From Methylophilaceae bacterium UBA7525 (lineage in GTDB: Bacteria > Pseudomonadota > Gammaproteobacteria > Burkholderiales > Methylophilaceae): 14,610 bases of DNA. Position 1 is the first letter of the stretch; each line of letters starts with the position of its first letter. The notes beneath the pieces were generated by a model. It searched no databases, was not told the origin of the DNA, and was given only the letters and a program-made list of their open reading frames with translations. The stretch lies in contig DLMX01000006.1 of assembly GCA_002479405.1 (NCBI GenBank), positions 3,989 to 18,598 of the forward strand, written 5' to 3'. Below, in pieces: positions 1 through 7,624 of the stretch. The position numbers and the translations under genes were made by a program.

Positions 1-3000
1 GTCACTGATATAAGGTGTCACTTTCACCTTGAGGTTTTGAGTTTCTTTTTTCAGGTCCGTTTCACCCTTGATGTCGATTCTGGCAACCGGGCCTTCCAGC
101 AGGAAGTTGTCACTGCGCATGATGCCCTGACTGATTTCAGCCGTTGAGCTGATCTTGTCGAAAGTGAATCCGCTGCTCAACACATCGCGGAAGTCGAAGG
201 TCAATCGCCTTGGCAGGTTCTGCAGGGTCAGGACGCTGAACAGCCGGCCTACCCCCGGCTTTATTTTCAGAATCTGCCCGTTGCGCGCATCCAGGGAAAT
301 GGTGCCGGAGAGTTGTTCGACATTGAATTCATGAGGGCTGCCCGGCCATCTCAATTTGCCACTGAGTTGGGTAGTGCCTTCCTTGATGACATCGGGGTAG
401 CCGAAGCGGGTCAGCGTGTTGCCCAACTGGTTGATATCCCAATTGACGTTCATCTGTGTGTTGGGGTTGCTCATCCAGTTATGCCATTCGCCATTGGCAG
501 TCAGTACGCTGTCCGGATTGCTGATTCTGAGTTGATCAATTCGCCAGTCATTGCCTATCTCGCTGGCACGCAGTTCCAGCCGCCCCAGTTCCTTCTGACC
601 GAAGATGAAGCTATCGGCGACGATGTCGAGGTCCGGGTATTCCAGTTTCTTGCTTTCCTGCCGGCTCTCTGTTGCTTGTGGGGACTTGCCTGGCACCGTC
701 AGGCTACGCAATCTGGCGAGGACCTTGCCATTGTCCTTGCTGATCCAGCGCACGTCGCCATTCATCTCCTTGCTCTGGATCTGCATCAGCCAGCCATCGG
801 CTGCTTTGCTTGCGTCGAGTTTCAGTGCATTGATACGACGTTCGAAGACATCCAGCGTGTCGATCGCCATATTGACGCGCTGAATCGTCAATGCCGGCGC
901 TGCATTGCTGCTGGTATCCGGCCCATTGGTTTTGTCCAGCACGGCCAGCCATTGGTCCAGATTGAGTTGTTCGAAGCTGCCGCGAACTTCAATGCCGGGC
1001 TGTGCCGGGATTTCCGCCAGGACGTTGATGCCGATCTGGCCGCGATCGACCTGATAGGCACCGTTGACTTCGTTGCGCAATATCTGCGCCGAAATCTGGT
1101 TGGCCATGCTGATAACGATCAAGTCCTGCTTGGCTGATTGCTGACGTTTTTCTATGCGTAAAGGCATTTTTTCTTCTGCGCTCTTACCTATCGGCTGCGG
1201 CAGGTCGAGCGCCAAGCCAGCCAGGCTGGAGTGTATGGTGACGTTCACCTGCTGCGGCTGGATGCTGATATCACTGAACCAGTCGGCATTACCGCTGATC
1301 AGATTGCCCAGGTTGTTGCCCAGCGCGCTTCTGATACCGGTATCGGTGATGTTGCCGCGTGCGGCGATCTTGACCAGGCGATTCTGGCCGGTGCTGATAT
1401 CCAGACGGGCCGGCCCGCCGTAGACGTTGGCAGTGATGTTTTTGGCGCTCATGCCGGATTCGGTGAATTCGAGCTTGCCGTTGATGCGGGTCAGATCGGG
1501 AATTGATGCGCCGGCCATGCTGGCGTTGGTGATCTGATAGCTGCCCTTGATTTTGCTTGCGTCAATGTTCTCCAGCGGGATTTTCAGTTCCAGATTGAGT
1601 TTTCCGTTACCACTGGTACGCAGGTCATTGGTCAGACCGTCCGTGAGCTCAAGTACCGGACTATTGTTGACAAAGCGGATGGCGTCCGTCACTGATCCCT
1701 GAGTCTCGCCGACAATTTCCAGTATCGGATCATCGGCATCCAGTACAGGAATCACGGCCTTGACGGTCTTGAACTGGTTGCCAAGGATATTTCCGCCGTT
1801 AGCTTTTAACTCCATTCTGGAGCCCTGGAACAGCATGTTCAGGTTCAATTTTTCGATTTGCGGCCAGTTATTGCCGTAATCCAGGACGCCATCCTGCAAT
1901 TCCGCGGTGACTTTGAATAGGCCCTGCTTGGGGTCGACATAAGGGAACTGATCGGTTCTGCCGCGCACAATGACGTGGATATCCGAGACCTTGCCGGAAA
2001 TGATGGAGCTGTCGAGCCAGTCCAGCGTGTCCTTGCCCAGCATGACAGGGTAGTAGAACAGGGCGTATTTCGCATCGCCACGTTCGAAACGTCCGTTCAG
2101 TTCGATGCTGGAAGGCGCTGTGGTGCCGTGCTTGTAGGTGGCGTTTACTACGCCGGCCAGATGTGGGCTGCTGATGGTGAGGTTGTTGACGCGCACGTCA
2201 GTGCCCTTGTCATGGTTCGACCATTTGACGATACCGGTCAGTTTGTCTGCCGGTATAGGCCAGCGCATCACTCCCTTGATATCAACTGCGGCCTGTTGGG
2301 AGTTGATGGTGATGGTGCCTTGTTTTTCATTTGCATTGAGTTTTCCGCTCAGATTGCTGAAACCGGGAATTGCCTTGTATGCCTGGATGCCAAGATCACT
2401 GAATTGCATGCCGATGTCGTATTCGTTGAATTGATCACGATTACCTTTCCAGCGCAGATCCAGGTTGCTGACGATGCCGACCGGCTCGAGGTGGCTGAGA
2501 TGCTCGGCAGCCGTTTCAGGTAAGGGTAGATGAGCGGTGAAAGTATTGATGGTAGCTAGATTGATCTGGTCCAGTTTGACGCTGCCGTCAATGGCTTCTT
2601 GGCCATTCTGCTGGCGTATGCGCATGCCGAAAGTACCATTTTCCAGCCGCAGGCCGTCGGCACTGCTGAGCTTGACCCGCTGCAGATTGAATGACTGGCC
2701 GTCTGCCTGTCTGGACCAGGTCAGTCTGGCGCTGAGCGTATCCAGTTTTGCTTCGGCACGGTTTTTGGCCAGTCTGGCACGCACTTTCTGCAAAATGACA
2801 TCCGAAGTCAGCCGATCGGCCAACCCATCGGAAAACTCCAGCCAGAAACGTGCAGCGCCATAACCCTGGTTCAGTTCAAACGGGTAATCTATCCATTGGC
2901 GCCAGGCAGCGATGTCGGTGCCGTCCATCCGGCCATAGAGGGTGCCGTGCCAGGCCTGAAGATTACCCACATCATTGCCGTAAAGATTGCCGCGTAACTC

Positions 3001-3636
3001 GACAGGGTGCGATGAACCGGCGGAAGGGGTGGCTTTCAAAGCAAAACGGTGGCGCTTGATAAGGCGCTCCAAGACCGGGCTTTCTATACTTAGTTGCAGA
3101 TCGTTCAGTGTCAGCGCAGGTGCCTGGCGCAGGTCATCCTGCCAGAGGATGGTGGCGTCGACGATGTCGATGCGTGATTGTCGCAGTATCCAGTTGGCCA
3201 GATCCGGTTCCGATCCGCCACCCACTCGCATGCCGGCGACGACCAGCGTACCGTCGGTTTCACGGCGGATGGAGAGTGCTGGACCTTGAATCATCAGCGA
3301 GGCGAGTTTGGGTTCGAGCGAAACGATGCTGAGCCAGGATAGGCTGGTTTCGACCTCGTACAGGGTCAGCGCCATGCGGTCTTCTGTGTCGTAGATGGCA
3401 ACCTGACGCAGGCTCAGGTGCGGATTCATGCCGTTCCAGCTGGCACTGATATTGCCGATGGTGATTTTGCGACCGGCTGTCTGGCTGATGGTTTCAGCGA
3501 TCTGGTCCTTGTAGATCTCGATGTTCGGCAGGATGAAATAGCGCAGACTGAGTATGGAGATAGCCAGCGCGATAATGGACAGCCACAGTACAGTAAGTGT
3601 GGCCCGATATGTCCAGATCAGTGATTTTTTGACCAT
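1..3636 (-). CDS. yhdP: YhdP-family AsmA-like protein, C-terminus cut by window edge
   Basis: The minus-strand frame from the ATG at 3636-3634 stays open for 1212 codons to base 1; I checked every in-phase codon and found no stop. Residues about 12-34 form one membrane anchor (ALAISILSL region). The next segment, with LPNIEIYKDQIAETI, GRKITIGNISASWNGMNPHL and LSLEPKLASL-type patterns, is typical of the YhdP N-terminus. The last residues in the window (LPRRLTFDFRDVLSSGFTFD, then LLEGPVARIDIKGETDL) match the conserved C-terminal part of the same family, so roughly the last 50-80 residues should lie outside. Family members are about 1250-1300 residues. They belong to the AsmA-like bridge proteins (with TamB and YdbH) that are thought to carry phospholipids across the periplasm to the outer membrane; the inner-membrane anchor and long beta-rich body fit this. 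No strong Shine-Dalgarno precedes the ATG. The gene is divergent from yheS. Confidence 0.9.
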   Translation of the reverse strand, partial: MVKKSLIWTYRATLTVLWLSIIALAISILSLRYFILPNIEIYKDQIAETISQTAGRKITIGNISASWNGMNPHLSLRQVAIYDTEDRMALTLYEVETSLSWLSIVSLEPKLASLMIQGPALSIRRETDGTLVVAGMRVGGGSEPDLANWILRQSRIDIVDATILWQDDLRQAPALTLNDLQLSIESPVLERLIKRHRFALKATPSAGSSHPVELRGNLYGNDVGNLQAWHGTLYGRMDGTDIAAWRQWIDYPFELNQGYGAARFWLEFSDGLADRLTSDVILQKVRARLAKNRAEAKLDTLSARLTWSRQADGQSFNLQRVKLSSADGLRLENGTFGMRIRQQNGQEAIDGSVKLDQINLATINTFTAHLPLPETAAEHLSHLEPVGIVSNLDLRWKGNRDQFNEYDIGMQFSDLGIQAYKAIPGFSNLSGKLNANEKQGTITINSQQAAVDIKGVMRWPIPADKLTGIVKWSNHDKGTDVRVNNLTISSPHLAGVVNATYKHGTTAPSSIELNGRFERGDAKYALFYYPVMLGKDTLDWLDSSIISGKVSDIHVIVRGRTDQFPYVDPKQGLFKVTAELQDGVLDYGNNWPQIEKLNLNMLFQGSRMELKANGGNILGNQFKTVKAVIPVLDADDPILEIVGETQGSVTDAIRFVNNSPVLELTDGLTNDLRTSGNGKLNLELKIPLENIDASKIKGSYQITNASMAGASIPDLTRINGKLEFTESGMSAKNITANVYGGPARLDISTGQNRLVKIAARGNITDTGIRSALGNNLGNLISGNADWFSDISIQPQQVNVTIHSSLAGLALDLPQPIGKSAEEKMPLRIEKRQQSAKQDLIVISMANQISAQILRNEVNGAYQVDRGQIGINVLAEIPAQPGIEVRGSFEQLNLDQWLAVLDKTNGPDTSSNAAPALTIQRVNMAIDTLDVFERRINALKLDASKAADGWLMQIQSKEMNGDVRWISKDNGKVLARLRSLTVPGKSPQATESRQESKKLEYPDLDIVADSFIFGQKELGRLELRASEIGNDWRIDQLRISNPDSVLTANGEWHNWMSNPNTQMNVNWDINQLGNTLTRFGYPDVIKEGTTQLSGKLRWPGSPHEFNVEQLSGTISLDARNGQILKIKPGVGRLFSVLTLQNLPRRLTFDFRDVLSSGFTFDKISSTAEISQGIMRSDNFLLEGPVARIDIKGETDLKKETQNLKVKVTPYISD

Positions 3637-3820
3637 TGCTTGTTGCTTGCGCTAACTTGTTATATGCATTTGCATTTTACTGCATTATTCATTGCATTTA
3701 TGGCTGTCGGGCCAGATAAATGAGAAAGTTTCCGGAAGTTGGGATGCTTTGCTTTAAAATAACGCGCTTGATACTTATACGACGACTTCAAGCCGGTTTT
3801 TATTTCAGTCAGATCCAATC
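3637..3820. promoter_or_regulatory. Divergent intergenic region between yhdP and yheS
   Basis: This AT-rich 184-bp gap must hold the promoters for both flanking genes. Four copies of TGCATT start at 3665, 3671, 3681 and 3693. A TAAAAT at 3755-3760 and a TTATAC at 3775-3780 could serve as -10 elements toward yheS, but no -35 element at good spacing goes with them. On the other strand TATAAC (3664-3659) could be the -10 of yhdP. I cannot choose a promoter with confidence. Confidence 0.4.
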
Positions 3821-5719
3821 TTGCTTCAATTCAAAAATCTCACATTGACGCGTGGCGTCAAGGTTCTGGTCCGTGGCGCTTCGTTCCAGCTGCATCCGGG
3901 GCACAAGGTCGGTTTGACCGGTGCCAACGGCGCGGGTAAATCGAGCCTGTTTGCCATGTTGCTGGGCGAGTTGCAGCATGAGTCAGGTGAGCTGGAGATG
4001 CCACCGGACTGGGTGATGGCGCATGTTGCACAGGAGACGCCGGCATTGGCGGATGCCGCCATCGACTTCGTGCTGGATGGCGACAGTGAATTGCGCAGTG
4101 TGGAACAGGCGCTACAGGAGGCCGAACGCCATCATGATGGCGAGCGTTTGGGTGAGCTGCATGCACGCTTCGGCGATATCGGCGGATACACGGCCCGCCC
4201 CCGGGCTGCAGCCTTGCTGCACGGTCTGGGCTTCAGTGATGCCGACATGTTGCGACCGGTCTCGGATTTCTCCGGCGGCTGGCGCGTCAGGCTCAATCTG
4301 GCGCGAGCGCTGATGTGCCGTTCCGATTTGCTGCTGCTGGACGAACCGACCAATCACCTCGATCTGGATGCTGTGATCTGGTTGGAAAACTGGCTGAAGG
4401 ACTATCGCGGCACCTTGCTGATGATCTCGCATGACCGGGATTTCCTCGATGCAGTGGTCAACCATATCGCCCATATCGAGCAGCAGCAGCTGACACTGTA
4501 TCGCGGCGGTTATTCGGATTTCGAACGGCAGCGCGCCGAAAAACTGGCGCAGCAGCAGTCGCTGTACGAACGCCAACAGCGCGAGGTGGCGCACCTGCAA
4601 AGTTATATCGATCGTTTTCGCGCCAAGGCGACCAAGGCACGGCAGGCACAGAGCCGCATCAAGGCGCTGGAGCGCATGGAGCTGATCTCGGCGGCGCATG
4701 TCGATTCGCCTTTCAGTTTTGCTTTCAGAAAACCGCAGGCGGCCCCCGATCCCTTGCTGGTGTTGGATGATGTCGACGCGGGGTACCTCCATCAGCCGGT
4801 GCTGAAGCAAATCAAGCTGACCATACGCCCAGGCGAGCGCATCGGCCTTCTGGGCCGGAACGGTGCAGGCAAGTCGACACTGATCAAGCTTCTGGCCTCG
4901 GAGTTGCAGCCCATGGGTGGCAAGCGCATTGAAGGCAAGGATCTGGCCATTGGTTATTTTGCCCAGCATCAGCTGGAGCAGTTACGACCGGACGAATCGC
5001 CTTTGCAGCACATGTTGCGACTGGACCCGCAGACGCGTGAACAGGAGCATCGAAACTATTTAGGGGGCTTCGATTTCCGCGGCGATATGGCGACGGCGCC
5101 ATGCGGCGGGTTTTCCGGCGGCGAGAAATCGCGCCTGGCGCTGGCTCTGCTGATCTGGCAGCAGCCAAATCTGCTGCTGCTGGACGAACCAACCAACCAC
5201 CTGGATCTGGAAATGCGCCATGCATTGACCATGGCGCTGCAGGATTATGAAGGCGGTATGGTGCTCGTGTCGCATGACAGGGCCTTGTTGCGTGCTACCT
5301 GTGACCGCTTCATTCTGGTGGCGGATGGCAAGGCCGAAGTCTTTGACGGCGATATCGACGATTATCGCGATTGGCTGGCCAGCCAGGAAGCGGCGCAAAA
5401 ACTGTCTGAAAAAGCTGTTGAGGAAAAATCCGCCAACAAGAATGAGCGCACGCAGAGCAAGGCGGAGCGACAAGCCAGGTTGGCCGAACGCCGGCCACTG
5501 ATGAAGCAATCGGAAAAGCTCGAAGCCGACATGGCGCTCTGGCAAAAGGAAAAAAAACAGCTTGATGAACGTCTGTCAGACCCCGCGCTTTATACGGCTG
5601 TCGACAAGACCGACCTGCAGAATCTGTTCAAGCGGCAGGCTGAGCTGGCACAATCGATCGCGCAGGCCGAAGAACGTTGGCTGGAGTTGCAAGAGCAATT
5701 GGAAGCTATCCCAACTTAA
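3821..5719 (+). CDS. yheS: ABC-F family ATPase, YheS type
   Basis: This 632-residue soluble protein has two ABC ATPase domains and no membrane segment. Domain 1 has Walker A GANGAGKS (34-41), signature FSGGW (150-154) and Walker B LLLLDE (170-175). Domain 2 has GRNGAGKS (345-352), FSGGE (431-435) and LLLLDE (451-456). Both Walker B motifs continue as PTNHLD, the ABC-F hallmark. A charged linker (about 235-285) joins them, and a coiled-coil tail runs from about 535 to the end. The N-terminus (RGVKVL, then GHKVGLTG, AHVAQETPAL and VLDGDSE) and the length match E. coli YheS (637 aa) better than Uup or EttA. ABC-F proteins bind the ribosomal E site and modulate translation; the exact YheS task is inferred from the family. 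The start is TTG: the in-frame codons upstream contain no ATG or GTG before a stop near 3800, and the second residue begins conserved family sequence. No clear Shine-Dalgarno is present. Confidence 0.92.
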   Translation: MLQFKNLTLTRGVKVLVRGASFQLHPGHKVGLTGANGAGKSSLFAMLLGELQHESGELEMPPDWVMAHVAQETPALADAAIDFVLDGDSELRSVEQALQEAERHHDGERLGELHARFGDIGGYTARPRAAALLHGLGFSDADMLRPVSDFSGGWRVRLNLARALMCRSDLLLLDEPTNHLDLDAVIWLENWLKDYRGTLLMISHDRDFLDAVVNHIAHIEQQQLTLYRGGYSDFERQRAEKLAQQQSLYERQQREVAHLQSYIDRFRAKATKARQAQSRIKALERMELISAAHVDSPFSFAFRKPQAAPDPLLVLDDVDAGYLHQPVLKQIKLTIRPGERIGLLGRNGAGKSTLIKLLASELQPMGGKRIEGKDLAIGYFAQHQLEQLRPDESPLQHMLRLDPQTREQEHRNYLGGFDFRGDMATAPCGGFSGGEKSRLALALLIWQQPNLLLLDEPTNHLDLEMRHALTMALQDYEGGMVLVSHDRALLRATCDRFILVADGKAEVFDGDIDDYRDWLASQEAAQKLSEKAVEEKSANKNERTQSKAERQARLAERRPLMKQSEKLEADMALWQKEKKQLDERLSDPALYTAVDKTDLQNLFKRQAELAQSIAQAEERWLELQEQLEAIPT

Positions 5720-5736
5720 ACTACCTTGGAATCCAT

Positions 5737-6306
5737 ATGAAATATTCAGAACGACTCAGTCTGCTTTACGCACTTTGCCTGAATGATGGTCGCGCTACCA
5801 ACGAGAATCCGAGCGCCATCCCCAGTACCAACCTGCAGGACTATGATCCGCTGGAAGCAGCGAATTACCTGGCCTGCTACATTGCCTTCAAGGCTATTCA
5901 GCAGGCAGAGCGCTCACCTGCCGACGAGCGGGTTGAAAACTTCGACATGCTGAGTGTCTATCACACCTATGCCATGCTGGTTTACGCTTTCCTCATGCTA
6001 CCCTTGGCTGAAGAGGGAATTGCACCGGATACCGAAGCGGCTGCGATTATCGTCGCAAAAACACTGTTTGCCGGTCTGGCGGACGAGGAGTTGGCGGAGA
6101 TTATCGAATCAGGGGGTCACAAGTTCCAGCTGATTGCCGATGCAAAGCAGGAACACTGGGTCGATTACCGCCAGGATCTGGACAAGGCAACCATTGCTTT
6201 TCTGATTGCCGGTACGGATGAAGAGGCCCCTTTCGACAAGGAAGAAGTCATTCCGATGCTTGGGGCGCTGTTGAGCATGTTGTGCGAGGCATTCAGCGAC
6301 AGCTGA
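5737..6306 (+). CDS. Conserved-looking hypothetical acidic helical protein (189 aa)
   Basis: I do not recognise this family. The frame could open at 5677 inside yheS, but the ATG at 5737 is preferred because it avoids a 43-bp overlap and has TTGGA a few bases upstream. The product begins MKYSERLSLLYALCLNDG, has no signal peptide, and is rich in Glu, Asp, Ala and Leu, which suggests an all-helical cytoplasmic protein. One hydrophobic stretch (near YAMLVYAFLMLPLAE, about residues 78-92) is short and flanked by acidic residues, so I read it as a buried helix, not a membrane span. It follows yheS by 17 bp and is probably co-transcribed with it, which hints at a link to translation but does not show one. 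Its stop lies 2 bp from the convergent ychJ stop. Confidence 0.8.
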   Translation: MKYSERLSLLYALCLNDGRATNENPSAIPSTNLQDYDPLEAANYLACYIAFKAIQQAERSPADERVENFDMLSVYHTYAMLVYAFLMLPLAEEGIAPDTEAAAIIVAKTLFAGLADEELAEIIESGGHKFQLIADAKQEHWVDYRQDLDKATIAFLIAGTDEEAPFDKEEVIPMLGALLSMLCEAFSDS

Positions 6307-6308
6307 AG

Positions 6309-6716
6309 TCATGCGCTGTTAGAGGCCGCGTCATCAACATAAAACCATTCATGGCCGACTCTGAGAAAACGGCTGGTTTCATGCAGTCTTCCGGCTTTGC
6401 CGCCCACTTTGTAACGCGCGATAAATTCGACGATTGCGGAATCGTCTTCCCCAAGCTCATGTCGTTTGACTGACAAGCCCAGCCATTTTGTCCGGGTGTC
6501 GTTTTCCAGGCCGAGATGGTCTGGTCTGGTGTTCGGGTGCCAGGTTTTCAGCAGGTATTCCTCAAGCTTTAGAACATAGGCCGAGTAGCGTGACCGCATC
6601 AGCGCTTCTGCCGTGGGGGCGGCCTGACCGTGATGGTATGGCTGACAGCAGTTGTCGTAGGTTTTGTTGCTGCCGCATGGGCATGCCAGAGTATGTGGTT
6701 TGAGGTTTTTTGCCAT
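6309..6716 (-). CDS. ychJ: YchJ-like (UPF0225) zinc-binding SEC-C motif protein
   Basis: The 135-residue product opens with a SEC-C zinc motif: Cys12-Pro-Cys14-Gly-Ser and Cys23-Cys24. It then carries the conserved YchJ core, LMRSRYSAYV, LLKTWHP, TKWLGLSV, VEFIARYKVGG and ETSRFLRV...WFYVDD, an NTF2-like fold in this family. The function is unknown; SEC-C motifs resemble the SecA C-terminal zinc site that binds SecB. E. coli YchJ (152 aa) has a second SEC-C motif at its C-terminus, whereas this protein stops at DDAASNSA right after the core, so only the N-terminal motif is present. An in-frame ATG at 6731-6729 would add five residues (MPWIF); I prefer 6716 because ATGGCAAAAA is a typical start context and homologues begin close to the CPCGS motif. 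The case is close, because a purine-rich stretch also precedes 6731. It lies downstream of the 159-aa gene with a 50-65 bp gap. Confidence 0.88.
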   Translation of the reverse strand: MAKNLKPHTLACPCGSNKTYDNCCQPYHHGQAAPTAEALMRSRYSAYVLKLEEYLLKTWHPNTRPDHLGLENDTRTKWLGLSVKRHELGEDDSAIVEFIARYKVGGKAGRLHETSRFLRVGHEWFYVDDAASNSA

Positions 6717-6781
6717 AAAAATCCATGGCATTTTAAACTTTCTTCAGCTTGTCCAGGTAAATGAAAACAGGAAGTTGGTCA

Positions 6782-7261
6782 CTAATTGCTGCTCAGCGTC
6801 ATCTGAACTTTTGACATCAGTTCGTCGGCCATCATGCGACCGCCCTTGGTCTCCCTGATTGCCATGTGCCAGCGCGAGATGCAGGCTTTCAACTGTTCGT
6901 AAGATGAGGCGGTGCTGATCTGCTCGGACATGGTGCGACCCATGAGGCCAAGGTATTCAGTGGTGCTGGAAATCAGGATGTTCTTGGTCGCAGCCATTTG
7001 CTCTGCAGAAATTTCGGGTGTGCTGAGGGCTGCTTCGATAACATGCGGGATGGTTTTCGGCCGGTTGGGGTCCTGAATGAAGCCTTGGGCTGCGAGTTCC
7101 TCAATGATCTCGACCACCGTGAGTCGTGGCAGCGATTGTGCGATCTCGTTCAGCGTACGCTTGCCGTCGATCAGTATCAGTACTTGCCGCTGTTTTGGAT
7201 TGAGGCGGCGCTGGTTGCCAGTGATTTCATCAATGCCTGAGGCCGTCTTTTCGTAGACCAT
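6782..7261 (-). CDS. Hypothetical protein with winged-helix-like N-terminus (159 aa)
   Basis: No named family can be assigned with certainty. Residues about 20-65 (RRLNPKQRQVLILIDG, KRTLNEIAQSL, VVEIIEELAAQGFIQ) have the helix-turn-helix plus final helix pattern of a small winged-helix domain; from memory, similar N-termini of the type KT..G.EEI...L.P..R..LI.VDG occur in many uncharacterised betaproteobacterial proteins. Residues about 80-159 form a second, helical domain with several Met residues and a WHMAIRETKGG segment. There is no signal peptide or membrane span, so it is probably cytoplasmic. The ATG at 7261 is preceded by GGAG about 7 bases upstream, a good Shine-Dalgarno. It could be a regulator or an adaptor; the sequence alone does not decide. 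It lies between the 45-aa membrane-peptide gene and ychJ on the same strand. Confidence 0.8.
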   Translation of the reverse strand: MVYEKTASGIDEITGNQRRLNPKQRQVLILIDGKRTLNEIAQSLPRLTVVEIIEELAAQGFIQDPNRPKTIPHVIEAALSTPEISAEQMAATKNILISSTTEYLGLMGRTMSEQISTASSYEQLKACISRWHMAIRETKGGRMMADELMSKVQMTLSSN

Positions 7262-7337
7262 CCTTCCGCTCCTGTCGTCTGTGCGTCAAGCATTTAAAAT
7301 AGCGACAGTTTATTGCGGCGGTGTGACAGCTCAGATA

Positions 7338-7374
7338 GCAGGCATGAAAAACATGCCTGCGCTTTCTCAAGCGC
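7338..7374. repeat. Two overlapping perfect hairpins between two minus-strand genes
   Basis: GCAGGCATG (7338-7346) pairs perfectly with CATGCCTGC (7352-7360) around an AAAAA loop. GCGCTT (7359-7364) pairs with AAGCGC (7369-7374) around TCTC. They share bases 7359-7360, so both cannot be fully formed at once. They lie 28-64 bases downstream of the stop codon of the 45-aa gene on the minus strand. No T-run follows on either strand, so a standard intrinsic terminator is not supported. Likely roles are an mRNA 3'-end stabiliser or a partial terminator or processing site. Confidence 0.6.
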
Positions 7375-7401
7375 TCCGTCGAGAAGACTACGGGTGCGCT
7401 G

Positions 7402-7539
7402 TTATTTCTGGTTTTGTTCCGACTTGTTCGCGCTCAGCTTCGTGAATAGCCAGGCCAGGTAGGTTGCCATGGCAATAACGAATACGATGATGCCAAGACT
7501 GAGCAGTCCGGAAAATGTCCCAAACAGATCCATTAACAT
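7402..7539 (-). CDS. Small single-span membrane protein (45 aa), DUF3149-like
   Basis: The peptide begins MLMDLFGTFSGLLSLG, has one hydrophobic span (GLLSLGIIVFVIAMATYLAWLF, about residues 11-32) and ends in a polar, Lys-rich tail of about 13 residues. Size, the short amphipathic start before the span and the charged tail resemble the DUF3149 family of small proteobacterial membrane proteins; this is recalled from pattern, not searched. The frame is open back to 7593, but the ATG at 7539-7537 is the right start, because AGGAG sits 5 bases upstream, an excellent Shine-Dalgarno. A second ATG two codons on (7533) is possible. About 50-100 bp upstream lies a perfect FNR/ANR-type box with a matching -10 element, so expression is predicted to rise at low oxygen. 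It is the first gene of a possible minus-strand group that continues with the 159-aa gene and ychJ. Confidence 0.75.
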   Translation of the reverse strand: MLMDLFGTFSGLLSLGIIVFVIAMATYLAWLFTKLSANKSEQNQK

Positions 7540-7597
7540 GAAATTCTCCTGATTGTTGGCTGCGGTTTTCGCATGATTGATAGCAAGCCGCATACAA

Positions 7598-7603
7598 ATT
7601 CTA
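7598..7603 (-). promoter_or_regulatory. Putative -10 element for the 45-aa membrane-protein gene
   Basis: On the minus strand this reads TAGAAT, matching five of six bases of TATAAT. It lies 21 bp from the FNR/ANR-type box, close to the 22 bp seen in class II FNR promoters, and would start transcription near 7591, about 50 bp before the ATG at 7539. No separate -35 is expected at such promoters. Confidence 0.5.
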
Positions 7604-7624
7604 TGGTCGGGCAGATCCTGCGTA

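Noticed and set aside
313..1137. Plus-strand open frame of 274 codons, with a similar one at 1975-2523.
   Set aside because: Both lie in codon-phase register opposite the yhdP frame, whose 1212 codons show clear family sequence at both ends. The plus-strand products show no family pattern and no ribosome binding site, so they are antisense shadows.
3665..3698. TGCATT copies considered as a CRISPR-like or tandem repeat array.
   Set aside because: The units are only 6 bp with uneven spacing of 6, 10 and 12 bp and no spacers, so this is neither a CRISPR array nor a regular tandem repeat.
4112..4969. Minus-strand open frame of 285 codons inside yheS.
   Set aside because: It is antisense to well-conserved ABC domain sequence and its product is composed of mirror codons (Gln, Ile and Arg rich) with no recognisable domain.
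7338..7374. Hairpin pair considered as an intrinsic terminator.
   Set aside because: No T-run follows either stem on either strand, so it was kept only as a structured repeat.
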